64,000 nt of DNA. Source: Plasmodiophora brassicae. Its lineage: Eukaryota; Endomyxa; Phytomyxea; Plasmodiophorida; Plasmodiophoridae. The translations under genes were made by a program, and so were the position numbers. The notes under the pieces are model-generated. The model was not told where the DNA came from. It made no database searches and saw only the letters and a program-made list of their open reading frames with translations. Below, piece by piece: positions 31,870 through 46,190 of the stretch. The stretch is from NCBI GenBank assembly GCA_039704465.1, contig JASFAU010000007.1:372001-436000 (forward strand). Direction: 5' to 3'. The stretch's first letter is position 1. Each line of letters begins with the position of its first letter.

Positions 31870-33466
31870 GCGAAGGTTCGACTCGAACTATCCCCCGATG
31901 GCCTGGAGAACTTGCCGGCGAAACACTTGTCTGGCTCTCCAACTCAAGTTCCAACAGGCCGATGGACTTCAGGTGCCTTTCGTATATCATCCTAGACGCA
32001 CGGCAAGGATTGGCCAAGCTGCTGCGCACCGGCGTTTCGCCCGGCTTGGAACCGTCCTGGTTCGTCGACCAGATTTCGGTCGATGACCTGCTCGCCGGCG
32101 TTGACAGCGGAAAGAACCACTTCAAGCTGTGGCGGGACACGCGCATCATTGGCGAGGCCTTTCTTAAGCGATCGTCGATGGTCGCCATGGTGCAGGATTT
32201 GCGAAAGTTCAATCAGAACGGGCCGAACGCGGTATGTGGTTTCAGCATTCCGATTTCCGACGCCACATTCAAGTACTCATCGTATCGCCGCCTACAGGAT
32301 CCGCAACTGACGTCATCATCGACAGCTCTGCCTCTGTACAACCCCGAGGACGAAACCGTCACGATTGGCCAGATGAAATTGGAGATTTCCCGCCTCAACC
32401 GCGTCTACACTCTGTTCGAGCACCTGTCGACAGGCATGAAATTCGACATAACTCTCGCCATCGACATGCATGTGTCGAACGGGGACCCGACAGACGTACG
32501 TTTGGGAGCGGCCGCGCCTTTTAATTAATGACTCTGACATTCCGCTGCGCGCAGATCAAGAGCTTGCATTACGACGACCCCAAATCGGTCAGCGACAACG
32601 CGTACCTGGCGCGCATTCGGCCAATTCTCGAGCTATTGCTGCCTTACGCGAGGACAGTCAAGCCAGTGGCATTTGTCAGGTTTAGCGCGGTGTCGCGTAT
32701 ACATGAATCGGCAGCGGTTGCACTGACCGGGAATTGTTCTGCCGTTGCCAGGCATGCAGCCCGCCGACCGACACGACCGGCGCGACGCTCTACACGAACA
32801 TTCACCGTGCGAACTCCAACGGCTCTCGAGGCCGCTCGCCGCGACCGACATGCACTACTCGGTCGTCATCATCGTGTCGAACGACATACCGGATGATATG
32901 CCGGCGATCCGTGAGCTGTAGGTCGGCGTCGGATACGACGAGTCGCCTGCCCGAGATGAAGACTGACGCCGACTACGGGTCGAGGGCCAAGCTCATGGGA
33001 GTCCTGTTCCGCGACCTGAACATGCTGGAAGTCATCGGCATCAAGGAGGACGGCATGTGGACAGCCCCGACCTGCGCGACGACCACCTGCTGGCGACCAG
33101 CGCGCACTACCGGCGCCTGATCCAAGCCATCGTCCAGTTCTGCGGGCGCCCGCCCGCGCACACCGACCAGCTCGCCGACCTGCGCCTGTACTTCACGCTC
33201 AATCGGCCGACCCGGTCATACAGACGCAGATGCTGGCCAACGCCGTCGACTGGTTCGATAAGCAGCAACAGCAGCAGCAGACGCCGGGTGCCATGGCTCC
33301 CGCCGTACGCAGCCGCGATATTGGCAAACTCGCCGTCAACCGCTTCAGCGACTACAGCGCACAGGTGGGCCCGACCTGCAAGCGTTCACAACATTCCAAA
33401 GAGGGCCGCTTTGATGACCATCTCACTGCGCTGTTGGGGTTCGGATGTTTTGAAAGTCGCCTCTAA
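31870..33466 (+). pseudogene. Copine-like gene, apparently disrupted
   Basis: Part of the frame reads like the end of a copine C2 region and start of its von Willebrand A domain: QMKLEISRLNRVYTLFEHL, MKFDITLAIDMHVSNGD (copine: F.VAIDFTxSNG) then, after an intron near 32496-32553, KSLHYDDPKSVSDNAYLARI (copine: SLHY...N.Y). Later MHYSVVIIVSNDIPDDM and VGVGYDE correspond to the copine YxVLLIITDGxIxDM ... VGVG segment, but an in-frame TAG at 32919-32921 separates them. The following AIVQF-type end lies in another frame. The N-terminal C2A cannot be traced cleanly. A CAG run codes for Gln near 33262-33285. Either a degenerating copine or a gene with splicing I failed to resolve. Confidence 0.5.
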
Positions 33467-33568
33467 CAGAGCATTGATGAAAGGAGATTACGGTAGAATG
33501 CCAGTGTTGTCATTTGGATGATTTTTTAAGATCATTGATGATCACGAGGTGTATCTTCTGTTGTTGAA

Positions 33569-34369
33569 ATGCGTTTTGTGTGTCCAGGCGATCCGCATGG
33601 CGACGCTGGACCGCGTTCGCAGCGTCGACGAGCTGCGCGTGTTGCCGGGCGTTCGTTCTGCGCGAGCATACGTGCCCCGCGACCCGTTCCCAGCGCCGGC
33701 CACCCGCGCCGCTCCGCCTACACGCTGACGTCCGTCATGGCGTTCACGTCGTCGACGCCAACGCTGGACGCCGTTTGGGTCGCCAAGCGGGACCGCGACG
33801 TGCGCCAGGAGCGGCTGGCCCGACAGATGCGCGCGGCCATGTGGCAGTGGTCGGTGCGGCGCGGTCGCCTCCAGGAAGAGATCGTCCGACGCCAGGCGCA
33901 GGTCGTCGCCGTGCGTAAACGCCCGGCCATCACGTCGTCGCCGCACGCGACACCCGCCGGTTGGAGCGGCGATTCGCGGCGACCGTGGGCGATCGACGCC
34001 GCCCGCCACGACGTCGAGTTGGACGCGGTGCCGCCGGTGATCGGCGTGGCGACCCGTGGTGATCTGGCGGCCATCAGCCAGACGCCAGCGCAACTGTGGC
34101 ACACGCCGATGTCGATGACAGCGGGGCAGATCATCGAGCAGCGCCAGGGGCCCACTCGATCGCTGTTCAACCCTCAGCAGGCGTTGACGATCGATCTCGG
34201 GGGCGGTGTGGTTGCGGCGCGCTCGGCGGTCGACCCGCCGACGGCGCACGTGCAACGCTGCCGCGACATGCTCGCGGTCGACGTCATCCGGCGCCGGATC
34301 GCCGCTGGCAGTGGCGCCGTTCACGTCGGCCGCGGCGTCCTGGAGCCAGTGTTGTCGGGGAATGTTTAA
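33569..34369 (+). CDS. Hypothetical basic protein
   Basis: The frame ends at 34369; its N-terminus is unclear. The best-supported portion starts at ATG 33737 (MAFTSSTPTLDAVWVAKRD) and contains an Arg-rich predicted helix (VRQERLARQMRAAMWQW; GRLQEEIVRRQAQVVAVR). A second overlapping frame from ATG 33598 (MATLDRVRSVDELRVLPGV) looks equally coding and may be a first exon. The reverse strand also has a long open frame, an effect of high GC. No family recognised and strand choice is moderately certain. Confidence 0.4.
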   Translation: MRFVCPGDPHGDAGPRSQRRRAARVAGRSFCASIRAPRPVPSAGHPRRSAYTLTSVMAFTSSTPTLDAVWVAKRDRDVRQERLARQMRAAMWQWSVRRGRLQEEIVRRQAQVVAVRKRPAITSSPHATPAGWSGDSRRPWAIDAARHDVELDAVPPVIGVATRGDLAAISQTPAQLWHTPMSMTAGQIIEQRQGPTRSLFNPQQALTIDLGGGVVAARSAVDPPTAHVQRCRDMLAVDVIRRRIAAGSGAVHVGRGVLEPVLSGNV

Positions 34370-34402
34370 ACGTTTAAACAACCGGACACGGGATGTTTAA
34401 AC
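34364..34402. repeat. Three copies of the 8-bp palindrome GTTTAAAC
   Basis: Two abut (34364-34371 and 34372-34379) and a third lies at 34395-34402, at the 3' end of the hypothetical gene. The AT-rich palindromes stand out in this GC-rich sequence. Confidence 0.7.
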
Positions 34403-35074
34403 ATGTAACGTAACACGTACCCGCCAGCGGCCAGCGCAGCCCCTGCTAGTACCTGTAGGTAGCGTACCAAACGCATTATTGTCATCACTAGTAAAAAGTA
34501 AAGTCGTGAGTGTGTTTTTGATCGTTTTATCAATTTATGCACGTTTTCAGTCATCCGTCCAGGCTCGAGTTCATTCCCCACGATCCCGGGCCGGGCGACC
34601 CCGGATGTGCAGTCGATTGTTGTCGTGTCGGCCTCACAATGACTGTTCCAATGGCGATACTCGCCAATCTGATCATGAGGGGCGATGTGCCCAACGCCCT
34701 GTACAGGGGGACCACCACATTACATGCATTCCGCTGCCGTTGCCATCCGCTCATCATTCGGCGAATGCCAGTGCGGCGGCGACGACAATGTCTGTGATAT
34801 TATGCGAGAAGGCAGGCAGAGTGACGGAACCATCGTGACGCGAAAGCGTCAAGTATGGATGCGATATTCAGTCCCCGTAGCGGCGTAGCCGCGATCTGGA
34901 CCCGGTTCGGCGTCCGGTTCGGCGTCCGGTTCCTATACCAGGCCTCTCCACGACTGGATCACGAACACGAATGAGCGCACGACCAATGATTCACTGTATG
35001 TCTGAATGGGATGACATGGCGATGGCGTGGGCGGTTGGAGCACGTCCGTGGCTGTGTGAGCGATGGCGCAGGCG
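34403..35074. other. Intergenic, nothing assigned
   Basis: About 670 bp with a short AT-rich patch near 34480-34540 and a direct repeat of a GTTCGGCGTCCG motif near 34904-34930. No coding region supported. Confidence 0.35.
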
Positions 35075-37259
35075 CTACGCCGGCCCAGTGGTCGTGTCGT
35101 TCGCCATGTCGATGAGGTCATGGGCGCCGGAGGCCGCGTTGCTTAGGCGCCGATTGATGGCGATGGCAATCGTCGTGTGGACGGCCGCCAGGTGCAGCGC
35201 CGTCTTGCCCTTGTTGTTCTGGGACTTGATGGCGGCCTCGCTCATGCGTCCGATTAGGGCGATGGCGAACTCGGTGCGGCCATTCCGAGCCGCCCGGTGC
35301 AGCGCCGTCTCGCCGTCGATGCTCTGGGCGTTTATGGCGGCCTCGCTCATGCGTCCGATTAGGGCGACGGCGATCTCGGTGTGGCCATAGCAAGCCGCCA
35401 GGTGCAGCACCGTCTGGCCGCGGTTGTTCTGGGCGTTGATGGTGGCCTCGCTCATTCGTCCGCTTAGGGCGACGGCGATCTCGGTGCGGCCACACCAAGC
35501 CGCCAGGTGCAGCGCCGTGTCGCCGTAGATACTCTGGGCGATGATGGCCGGCTCGCTCATGCGTCCGATTAGGGCGACGGCGATCTCGGTGCGGCCATTG
35601 CAAGCCGCCAGGTGCAGCGCCGTCTGGCCGCGGTTGTTCTGGGCGTTGATGGCGGCCTCGCTCATGCGTCCGATTAGGGCGACGGCGATCTCGGTGTGGC
35701 CATACCAAGCCGCCAGGTGCAGCGCCGTCTTGCCGTCGATGTCCTGGGCGATGATGGCGGCCTCGCTCATGCGTCCGATTAGGGCGACGGCGATCTCGGT
35801 GCGGCCATCGTCAGCCGCCAGGTGCAGCGCCGTCTGGCCGCGGTTGTTCTGGGCGTTGATGGCGGCCTCGCTCATGAGTCCGCTTAGGGCGACGGCGATC
35901 TCGGTGCGGCCATCGCGAGTCGCCAGGTGCAGCGCCGTCTCGCCGTAGAGGTTCTGGGCGTTGATGGCGGCCTCGCTCATGCGTCCGCTTAGGGCGACGG
36001 CGATTTTGGTTTGGCCATTGCGAGCCGCCAGGTGCAGCACCGTCTCGCCGTTGTGGTCCTGGGCGTTGCTGGCGGCCTCGCCGATGCGTCCGATCAGGGC
36101 GACGGCGATTTCGGTTTGGCCATAGCGAGCCGCCAGGTGCAGCACCGTCTCGCCGTAGATATTCTTGGCGGTGATGGCCGGCTCGCTCATGCGTCCGATT
36201 AGGGCGACGGCGATTTCGGTTTGGCCACTGTCAGCCGCCAGGTGCAGCGCCGTCTCGCCGTTGTTGTTCTGGGCGTTGATGGCGGCGTCGCTCATGCGTC
36301 CGATTAGGGCGACGGCGATCTCGGTGGGGCCACACCAAGCCGCCAGGTGCAGCGCCGTCTCGCCGTCGACGTCCTGGGCGATGATGGCGGCCTCGCTCAT
36401 GCGTCCGATCAGGGCGACGGCGATCTTGGTGCGGCATATGCCATCCTCCAGGTGGGCCTCTACCGTCCATATCAGCGCCGAATCGGCACCGATCTTGAGG
36501 GCATCGATCGCCCGGATCGGCATCAACGAGATAAGCGCTTCGGCCAAGCCAGACTCGCCGTTCTCGATGGCGTCCTCAAGTTTGCTCCTGCCCAGCTGCC
36601 AGTCGCCATGATCAAGCAACAAACCCATGACCTCGTAGGAACCGTTCGTGACGACACCGCCATTGCTGCGGATGTCGTCCACGACGTGGCGCAGTCGCGA
36701 CTCCGCCTCGGACCGGACCACCATGTGAAGCGCATTGCCTCTGATTCACGAAAAGCTCGATGGCAAACAGACTTCTAATTGATAGATCAACCCGAGACCT
36801 ACAAGGTGTGGCTGCGCTCGACGAGCTGATCCGTCGGAATGCGTTGCGAGACGGCGCGAGCCGCCACCGACACCAGGTCGGGCATGTCCAGGTAGTGGGC
36901 TGCGTGAAGCAGCGCAACCAGTTCGCCATCAGAAACGACGACCTTCCAAGCCGACCCGTTCTGTGTGCGCATGAAGTCGGCGATCTGTGCCACCACATTG
37001 TCAGTCAACAAGCATCGCTCCAATGAGGTTTTTCGCTCTACAAACGTACGCGCAGCAGCGTGGCACGATCGACTCTCGGGAGCGGTATAATCCTGGGGCC
37101 GCCGAGCTTGCAGTCCACAATCATGGCGAGTAGTAAGCCCGACTGGCGCGCCTCATCCACGCTTATATTGACCATGATGGCATCGTCGTCCCCCGGTACG
37201 AGGTGCACGACATCGGCAACAGTATGAGCGACAGCGACAGCGAACATCTGCAACGACAA
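35075..37259 (-). CDS. SKP1-like (POZ) domain fused to ankyrin repeats
   Basis: Exons: 37050-37259, 36803-36984 and 35075-36740 (introns 65 and 62 bp). The N-terminal ~130 residues follow the SKP1 fold: MVNISVDEARQSGLLLAMI, IIPLPRVDRATLLR, then IADFMRTQNGS, VSDGELVALLHAAHYLDMPD and AVSQRIPTDQL. After a linker, twelve 35-residue ankyrin units follow (consensus TEIAVALIGRMSEAAINAQN then NRGQTALHLAACNGR), starting near residue 230. The ankyrin part is an almost exact 105-bp DNA repeat. SKP1 links F-box proteins to cullin-1, so the fusion may supply a substrate-binding arm to a ubiquitin ligase or be an adaptor of its own. The usual C-terminal SKP1 helix that grips F-boxes seems replaced by the repeat region. 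The start in exon 1 is not certain. Confidence 0.8.
35200..36440 (-). repeat. Twelve ~105-bp tandem repeats encoding ankyrin units
   Basis: Units differ mainly at the two variable loop positions (AQNNRGQ / AQDVDGE / AQSIYGD and AAWCGR / AADDGR). Framework bases are nearly identical, including silent sites. Because of this both strands stay open in several frames, producing spurious antisense reading frames. Confidence 0.85.
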
Positions 37260-37585
37260 GCATCAGCCACGGCCGTTGTTGACGCCAGATCGGGAAACCA
37301 ACCATGATGGTGATCGCGTTCATCATGATCGCACCAGCTGGAACGAGAGTAGAGGGCGAGAAGAGGAAGACGGAAGGAGCGGACGAGACAAGGAGTGGCT
37401 TTTTGTGCTCCACGGACCTGTCATGCAGGTCCGTGGGTATCTCGAAATTAGCCCCAAACTCCGTGGATGACAGTCATACTTAATTCCAGGGACGCTCGGA
37501 AGGGTCCAAGGTTGCGTCACTAAGCAACCTGTTTTGTGATCCATAACAGGATCCGATCCAGACAGTGTCAAGTATACAGATTAGT
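37260..37585. other. Intergenic with a 33-bp segment shared with 31.8 kb
   Basis: No gene seen. Bases ~37486-37518 repeat, in inverted orientation, the segment at ~31834-31866 (core CCAGGGACGCTCGGAAGG). It may be the trace of a dispersed repeat or the end of a local duplication. Confidence 0.45.
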
Positions 37586-41348
<3,763 letters not shown>

Positions 41349-41686
41349 GGTCAACCGGTCGTCAAGCACATACGCACGCACTCCGTGGTCGACGAACTGC
41401 TGACCGGGTCCAGTCGGCACATCTGCAGCCCTGCCTGGCCTGAAATCACGCGGCGATCTTGGTCCGGGTTGCCTTCGTGACCCTAGCGTGGCACGTGGCG
41501 CGATCCGAAGGAACTGTCTTGGGGTGGTACATCGTGCTTCCGGTCAGGCCGTCAGAGGCGACCCGTTTGACTGTGCGATTCGTTGGCGCGCGGGTGGCCT
41601 ACCTGCTCGGAAACATTGCTAGCGCTCCATGCAGTTAATGTTATTATACACAGTTTCCTGGGGTATAGGTCGAGCTCGCCTTCCCA
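41349..41686. other. Intergenic, nothing assigned
   Basis: About 340 bp between the Prp2 start and the GRASP stop, which lie on the same strand; it presumably holds the Prp2 promoter. No motif singled out. Confidence 0.35.
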
Positions 41687-42538
41687 TTAGAAACATATCT
41701 GACCGGGCGCGTTTCCGTTGGGATTCGATGGAGGATCCCGCAAGCGACATCGCACCCGATACTGGTTCGCACTTAGCGTGAACGCATGCAATGGCATGCA
41801 CGCCATGGGGACGTACCTGCCAGGGCCGCCCCATTTGCAATCGGGCGCCAGGTCGATTGTGCGGATCGTGCAGGAACGTCGGTTGTAGACCTACAGCGGC
41901 CTGTAAGTGGCAAGCGACATCGCGCACCGACACAGCTTACAAAGATGCGAATAGGGGGCGGAGCGTTCAGAATCACATCGTCAAACTCCTCGAGTCCGAC
42001 GAAGACGACTTCGGGAGTTCCGAGCAGATAGTCGTCGAACGCCTGTAATCCGGCCTTGCTGGACGGCGAGTTCGGGAATATATCCAGTACGTGGATAGAC
42101 GGCGGTGTCGAATCGAAATCGAGATCGTCATACTTGATGACGAGGCCAAGCACACCGTCTCCGCTCCAAGTCGATGGCGTAATCGAGCATTCCCGAACCG
42201 ATTGCGTCATTGAGTTCCACACCCGAAAATCTACTCCATACACGGTTACACTTAAAGCAGGGCAGACAAATACGTCAGTACCCAAAGGTTTGCCAATGTG
42301 ATCTTGAATGACACGGAACATATCCTTCTCGTCGTTCGTCTACCGAAACGTGACTTTCGCGGGGGTCACACTGCCGAACGAGACCACTTACGAACACGAC
42401 GTCGCCAGCCCCAATGATAAAGTCGAAGAACGGAATCAGGTCGGACGAGGCAGATGGCGACCCCGGCCTGATTTCCGTGATTCGCCACCCAGCGGCCACT
42501 GCGTCCGCATCCAGGTCCCGTGACCCGGCCGTCCCCAT
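41687..42538 (-). CDS. GRASP55/65-like Golgi stacking protein, compact form
   Basis: Tethers Golgi cisternae by oligomerising through two PDZ-like folds. Exons: 42392-42538, 41941-42339, 41817-41890 and 41687-41771, 234 aa. It starts MGTAGSR, with Gly2 available for N-myristoylation as in GRASP55/65. PDZ1: GWRITEIRPGSPSASSDLIP, FFDFIIGAGD. PDZ2: VRECSITPSTWSGDGVLGLV, IHVLDIFPNSPSSKAGLQAF, DDYLLGTPEVVF, then VYNRRSCTIRTIDLAPD and KWGGPG. The usual Ser/Pro-rich regulatory tail is absent, so the protein is just the GRASP domain. It shares a 344-bp divergent upstream region with the ArfGAP2/3 gene, another Golgi component. Confidence 0.88.
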
Positions 42539-42882
42539 GTCAGAATTGCCGGTCTGTTGCCAACAAAACGCCATTCGGTGAGCCTTCGGTGGTCGCATTC
42601 GGCATTCCCAATGGGCGGACATTCGTACAGCGGCCGCCACTGGCTCTCCGTTCACTCGACGAACGGGATCCAGAAAGTCTGTTGCGATGTCTACAACCCT
42701 AGCAGCTGATCGACTCCAAACGACGCCGAACGCCGATCTGACTGGCCGCTGGCGATGCTGTCGCTGACGACGTGGGCCGATGGGATTTTATATCTGCTCA
42801 TTTTTTGGTTCTGTGCCAAAGGTGCGGCGGGTGCGGCGGCGGCTCTGTCGCTCCGGGGTGCGCTGCCTCAGTCGCCGCGACG
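42539..42882. promoter_or_regulatory. Shared divergent upstream region of GRASP and ArfGAP2/3
   Basis: A 344-bp space separates the two start codons, which point away from each other. It must contain both promoters. No TATA box or known element can be named; there is a GGTGCGGCGGGTGCGGCGGC repeat near 42820-42842. Confidence 0.5.
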
Positions 42883-44400
42883 ATGGACGTTCTGCCGCAG
42901 GACGATGCCGTCAGGTTGTTCGCCAAGATGAAACGCCAGAGCGAGAACAAGGTATGGTAAATCGTTGTCTGGCACCCGTCGCATCTGACGGTGTCGTCGG
43001 CGCGCCAGGTATGCTTCGATTGTCCAGCCAAGAATCCGACGTGGGCGTCCGTAACATATGGCATATTCCTCTGCATCGACTGTTCCGCCGTTCACCGTCG
43101 TCTCGGAGTGCATCTTTCGTTTGTCAGGTATGGCGATCCTGCGTGACATGTACAACGCGCGGCCGGGTCTCAGCATCAGTACCCCAGGTCGACCAACCTG
43201 GACGGATGGCGTCGCGATCAAATGCAACGTATGCTAGCGGGTGGCAATGCAAAGGCTCGTGAGGCATTTCGAAACAATGGGTACGTTGGGCAAGACGAGG
43301 GAGCTGGTACAGCCGCGCCGATCAAGTACAACTCTCGGGCCGCTCGCCTCTACAAGGCTCACCTGGACAAGGAGGCAGCGTAAGGCAATGCCCTATCCAA
43401 CAGCATATCTGATTATCTAATTAGCATTCTAGACACGTCGAGATTGAGGTAACGGCATCGCCCCGTGCCGAAGTACAAACAGGGCTGGATGCGTTGTTAG
43501 ATGAGGTTAAACGTAAGATCCAGGCTGCGAGTAAGTCAATCGCCCGCTAATGCATTCTGTGTAGAGGGTACGAGTCGGACACCAAAGGCGCCGGTTGCTG
43601 CACCTAAACCATCGGCACCGGTGCCCGCTGCCAGGCCACAAATTGCCAACCAGGTAGGTCGCTTAGGCAGTTCCGCGCTTAAATGGGCCCAAGATTGAGC
43701 TGTTTTCGTAGCCTGCTCGAGTTGTTGTCCATCGCGAGCAGAGGGTCGCGAAACCGTCGCTAAGTACAAGAAGCGGCCCTCCACGTCCACAGTCAGCATC
43801 ATCTCGAGGCACAGGTCAGTAAGCAGAAGGCAGTGGGTTTTGGGACGACTCGTTTGAATGTGTATCGTTCTTAGCATCATTGCTGTCTACTGCCGGTCGC
43901 TTGAAGCCTTCTGGTCAACGACCGCAAGGAATCCTGTCTTCCGCGACGTCGATCGCGTCAAACGACATGTTTGATGAAGAATTTGATCAGCGCAGTCGGC
44001 ATTCGTCAATGCCGGCATCGACTACACAGGTTTACCTAGTTCGTGCGAAATTGTGCTCGCTGATGACTCATTGGTCTTCCAGACGAACGCGTCTCCGGCT
44101 GCAGCGCCAGCTAAGGAATCGTCGGCAACGGTTACGGACCGCTTCGCAAAGTCCAAGGGAATCTCATCGGCACAGTACTTCGACGTTGTCGACCTGGCGG
44201 CGAACGACGCCCCACCTGTCACTGAATTCTACGGATCTGGCGGTTCCATCTCGTCTGATCAGTACTTCGGTCGTGCTTCGCCGCGCGATACGTCTTCGTC
44301 TGGCTCCGGATTCGATTTGTCATCGTTGTCGCAATCTGTATCCCAACTGAAAGGCAAGGCAACTGACCTGGTGAACAGCATCGCGCAAAGATATGGATAA
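42883..44400 (+). CDS. ArfGAP2/3 (Glo3-type) Arf1 GTPase-activating protein
   Basis: Stimulates GTP hydrolysis on Arf1 during COPI coat cycling at the Golgi. First exons: 42883-42951, 43009-43127 and 43188-43379; then shorter ones to 44400. The N-terminus [19 protein letters not shown] leads into the zinc finger [38 protein letters not shown] (C-x2-C...C-x2-C with the Arg finger R of HRRLG), [20 protein letters not shown] and AREAFRNNG. Then come Pro/Ala-rich linkers and a C-terminus with two copies of the Glo3 motif, GISSAQYFD and SISSDQYFG, which separate ArfGAP2/3 from ArfGAP1. An intron of ~200 bp near 43654-43880 is longer than usual and may contain another exon. Divergent neighbour: GRASP. 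Confidence 0.9.
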
Positions 44401-45191
44401 ACGGCTGCGAAATGATCTTCTCAAGAGCTGTATGCGTTGAGCAGAGCTTTCTTGCGACAACGTTGCTGATCTGACGACTGATGATCTGGCGGGCTAGTCT
44501 GATCAGGACCCGACGTGCAACTACATGCCAGACGTTACAGTACGCTGTGTGGCTGGGAGTTCAAATCAGGGTTAGGGGCACGAGTTAATCGTTCAGGCAG
44601 GTACCAAAGCACGTTTGTCCCGCAAGAAAGGAGACTCCAGAAGAACGTAGCGTCCCTCGTCAACGAGACGCGCCTGAGAAAGAACATGCCGGGCGATCTG
44701 GCCACCATCGCTGTATACCTGTTGATACGCCGCCCTCGAGCATGTACTCAGTAAGCGTCTACATTGTGTAAGGGACAACGGGCCGAGGGTGAACAGGAGA
44801 CAAATCGTCCGACGGTGTAGGGGTATCGTTGAGTTTACAGCTCGCGTGCTACCTGTTCGTCTGTAGGACATCTTATCGTGCAGTGGGACGACACAGGTAC
44901 CTACTGTAAACCCGCCCCCTAACTTTGCTCTCGACCACGTACGGTGGACGTTGCGACGGACGAGACGCACCAGTTGGCAAGGATGATGAATACTGTACAC
45001 GGTTCTATGATTGTAGGTGGTGGGTACATAAACGGCGTCCAATTGCGTACTGTCAGACCGTCACCCAAATGTTCAGTGTCCCCTAGTGCCAACGTCACAA
45101 AATCATGATTTCGTTATCCGTCAAGGAGCAGCGCCTTGCCTGGTCAACAGTGGGAATCAATTCTATGGGCAAATCCAAGCTACGAGACAGA
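44401..45191. other. Intergenic, nothing assigned
   Basis: 790 bp between ArfGAP2/3 and Nol12, convergent genes. Minus- and plus-strand frames up to 149 codons exist, but their composition (Thr/Arg/Val mixture, no domain) and lack of splice context do not support a gene. Confidence 0.35.
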
Positions 45192-45889
45192 TCATCTTGT
45201 ATTGCTATCACGACGCACCTTGCCTACTTTCGTTAACCGCCCTCTCTTCGAACGGATTGCCTTGTTCTTGGGCGCCATCCTACGTACCGAAGATCGACGC
45301 TTAACATCTTTCCCGACACACTTTTCCCGTGATTCGGCTGAAGGCCTTGTCCCTGTTAGTGCCTTTTGCGGCGGGTTGGAATGTGGCTGGTCGTCGTCAG
45401 ATTCTGCCAAGATACCCGATGTAGTTGTTACGACGACCGATTCGAATTCGTCGTCGTCAAACTGATGGACGACTGCTGGTGTGGAATCGTTCTGGCACTC
45501 CTGCAAAGCGGTGCATTAACAGCGTGTTATAGGCTGGCAAACGCAAACCACAAACCTCGTCGCTTGACACGTCAACCAGTTTGTGGTCCTTGAACAGAGA
45601 AGGATGAAGCGTTTCGTAATACTCGGTCCGAGCTTTGCGTTGATCTTTGCGTCTCTCTCTACGCTCCTTCCGCGCTTTCTCCTCTAACTCCTTCCGCGCA
45701 TGCTCCTGCCGTTGCACCTTTCGCTTGTGAAACCCTGTGACGAAATCACTTCCGAAACCTCAGAACACTGCCGTGCTGTCAAGAGCATACACGCAGTGCC
45801 TACACCCGGGAATCCTCGTCGAACGAAATGAGCTTAGGGCCCCTCCTCGGCGGTTTACGCAGGCCACGCTTGGTTGGTTTGGCCTTCAT
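45192..45889 (-). CDS. NOL12: Nucleolar protein 12 / Rrp17-like ribosome biogenesis factor
   Basis: Nol12/Rrp17 acts in pre-rRNA processing in the nucleolus. Exons: 45804-45889, 45556-45748 and 45192-45500 (introns of 55 bp each), 195 aa. N-terminus MKAKPTKRGLRKPPRRGPK, then ISFDEDSR joined to DFVTGFHKRKVQRQEHARK, the family signature (FDE...YLTGFHKRK). A long Arg/Lys/Glu helix (KARKERRERRKDQRKART) follows. The C-terminal part has DEFESVVVTTTSG, like the VTVTTI segment of the family, and ends in basic nucleolar-targeting runs (KDVKRRSSVRR, KNKAIRSKRGR). Splice choice at 45749 is set by continuity of the FHKRK motif. Confidence 0.85.
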
Positions 45890-46007
45890 GGCTCTGAGTC
45901 AAGGCCGGACGGACGCTGCAGCGCGATGCGAGAATCGCCACGGAGTCCGCCGCACCTCCGGTTCGCAGTTTCGGTTATGTGGGCCGCTGGCTGGGCCCTG
46001 TCGCGCG

Positions 46008-46190
46008 TCACGACGTGTCCGGATCCTGATCTGTTCGTTCACAGTGGGAGCAAGCTCCCGAAATATATTGTATTCGGACGTCACAGTGGGGACAGGGGGG
46101 GCATTGCCTTCCACGGCGGCGTGGACATTTTCTCTGCCCAGTGGTCGCAGCCGAGGCCTCGCCGCACGGTAAAGTTACGACGCGCGCCAC
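46008..46190 (-). CDS. Possible small zinc-ribbon protein (uncertain)
   Basis: A 60-codon frame contains CPPCPHCDVRIQYISGACSHC, two CxxC-type pairs 12 residues apart as in zinc ribbons, preceded by a basic stretch. It sits in the 430-bp space between Nol12 and LOX2. Too short to be sure it is expressed; it could be an exon or chance. Confidence 0.25.
   Translation of the reverse strand: MARVVTLPCGEASAATTGQRKCPRRRGRQCPPCPHCDVRIQYISGACSHCERTDQDPDTS

Noticed and set aside
33542..34381. 279-codon minus-strand frame opposite the hypothetical gene
   Set aside because: It is Arg/His-rich without hydrophobic patterning, typical of the antisense of a GC-rich gene; the plus frame has a more protein-like helix pattern. 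Strand choice remains only moderately certain.
35541..36611. Plus-strand open frames across the ankyrin region
   Set aside because: They are antisense shadows kept open by the 105-bp repeat. They translate to low-complexity repeats, while the minus strand gives clear ankyrin units joined to a SKP1 fold.
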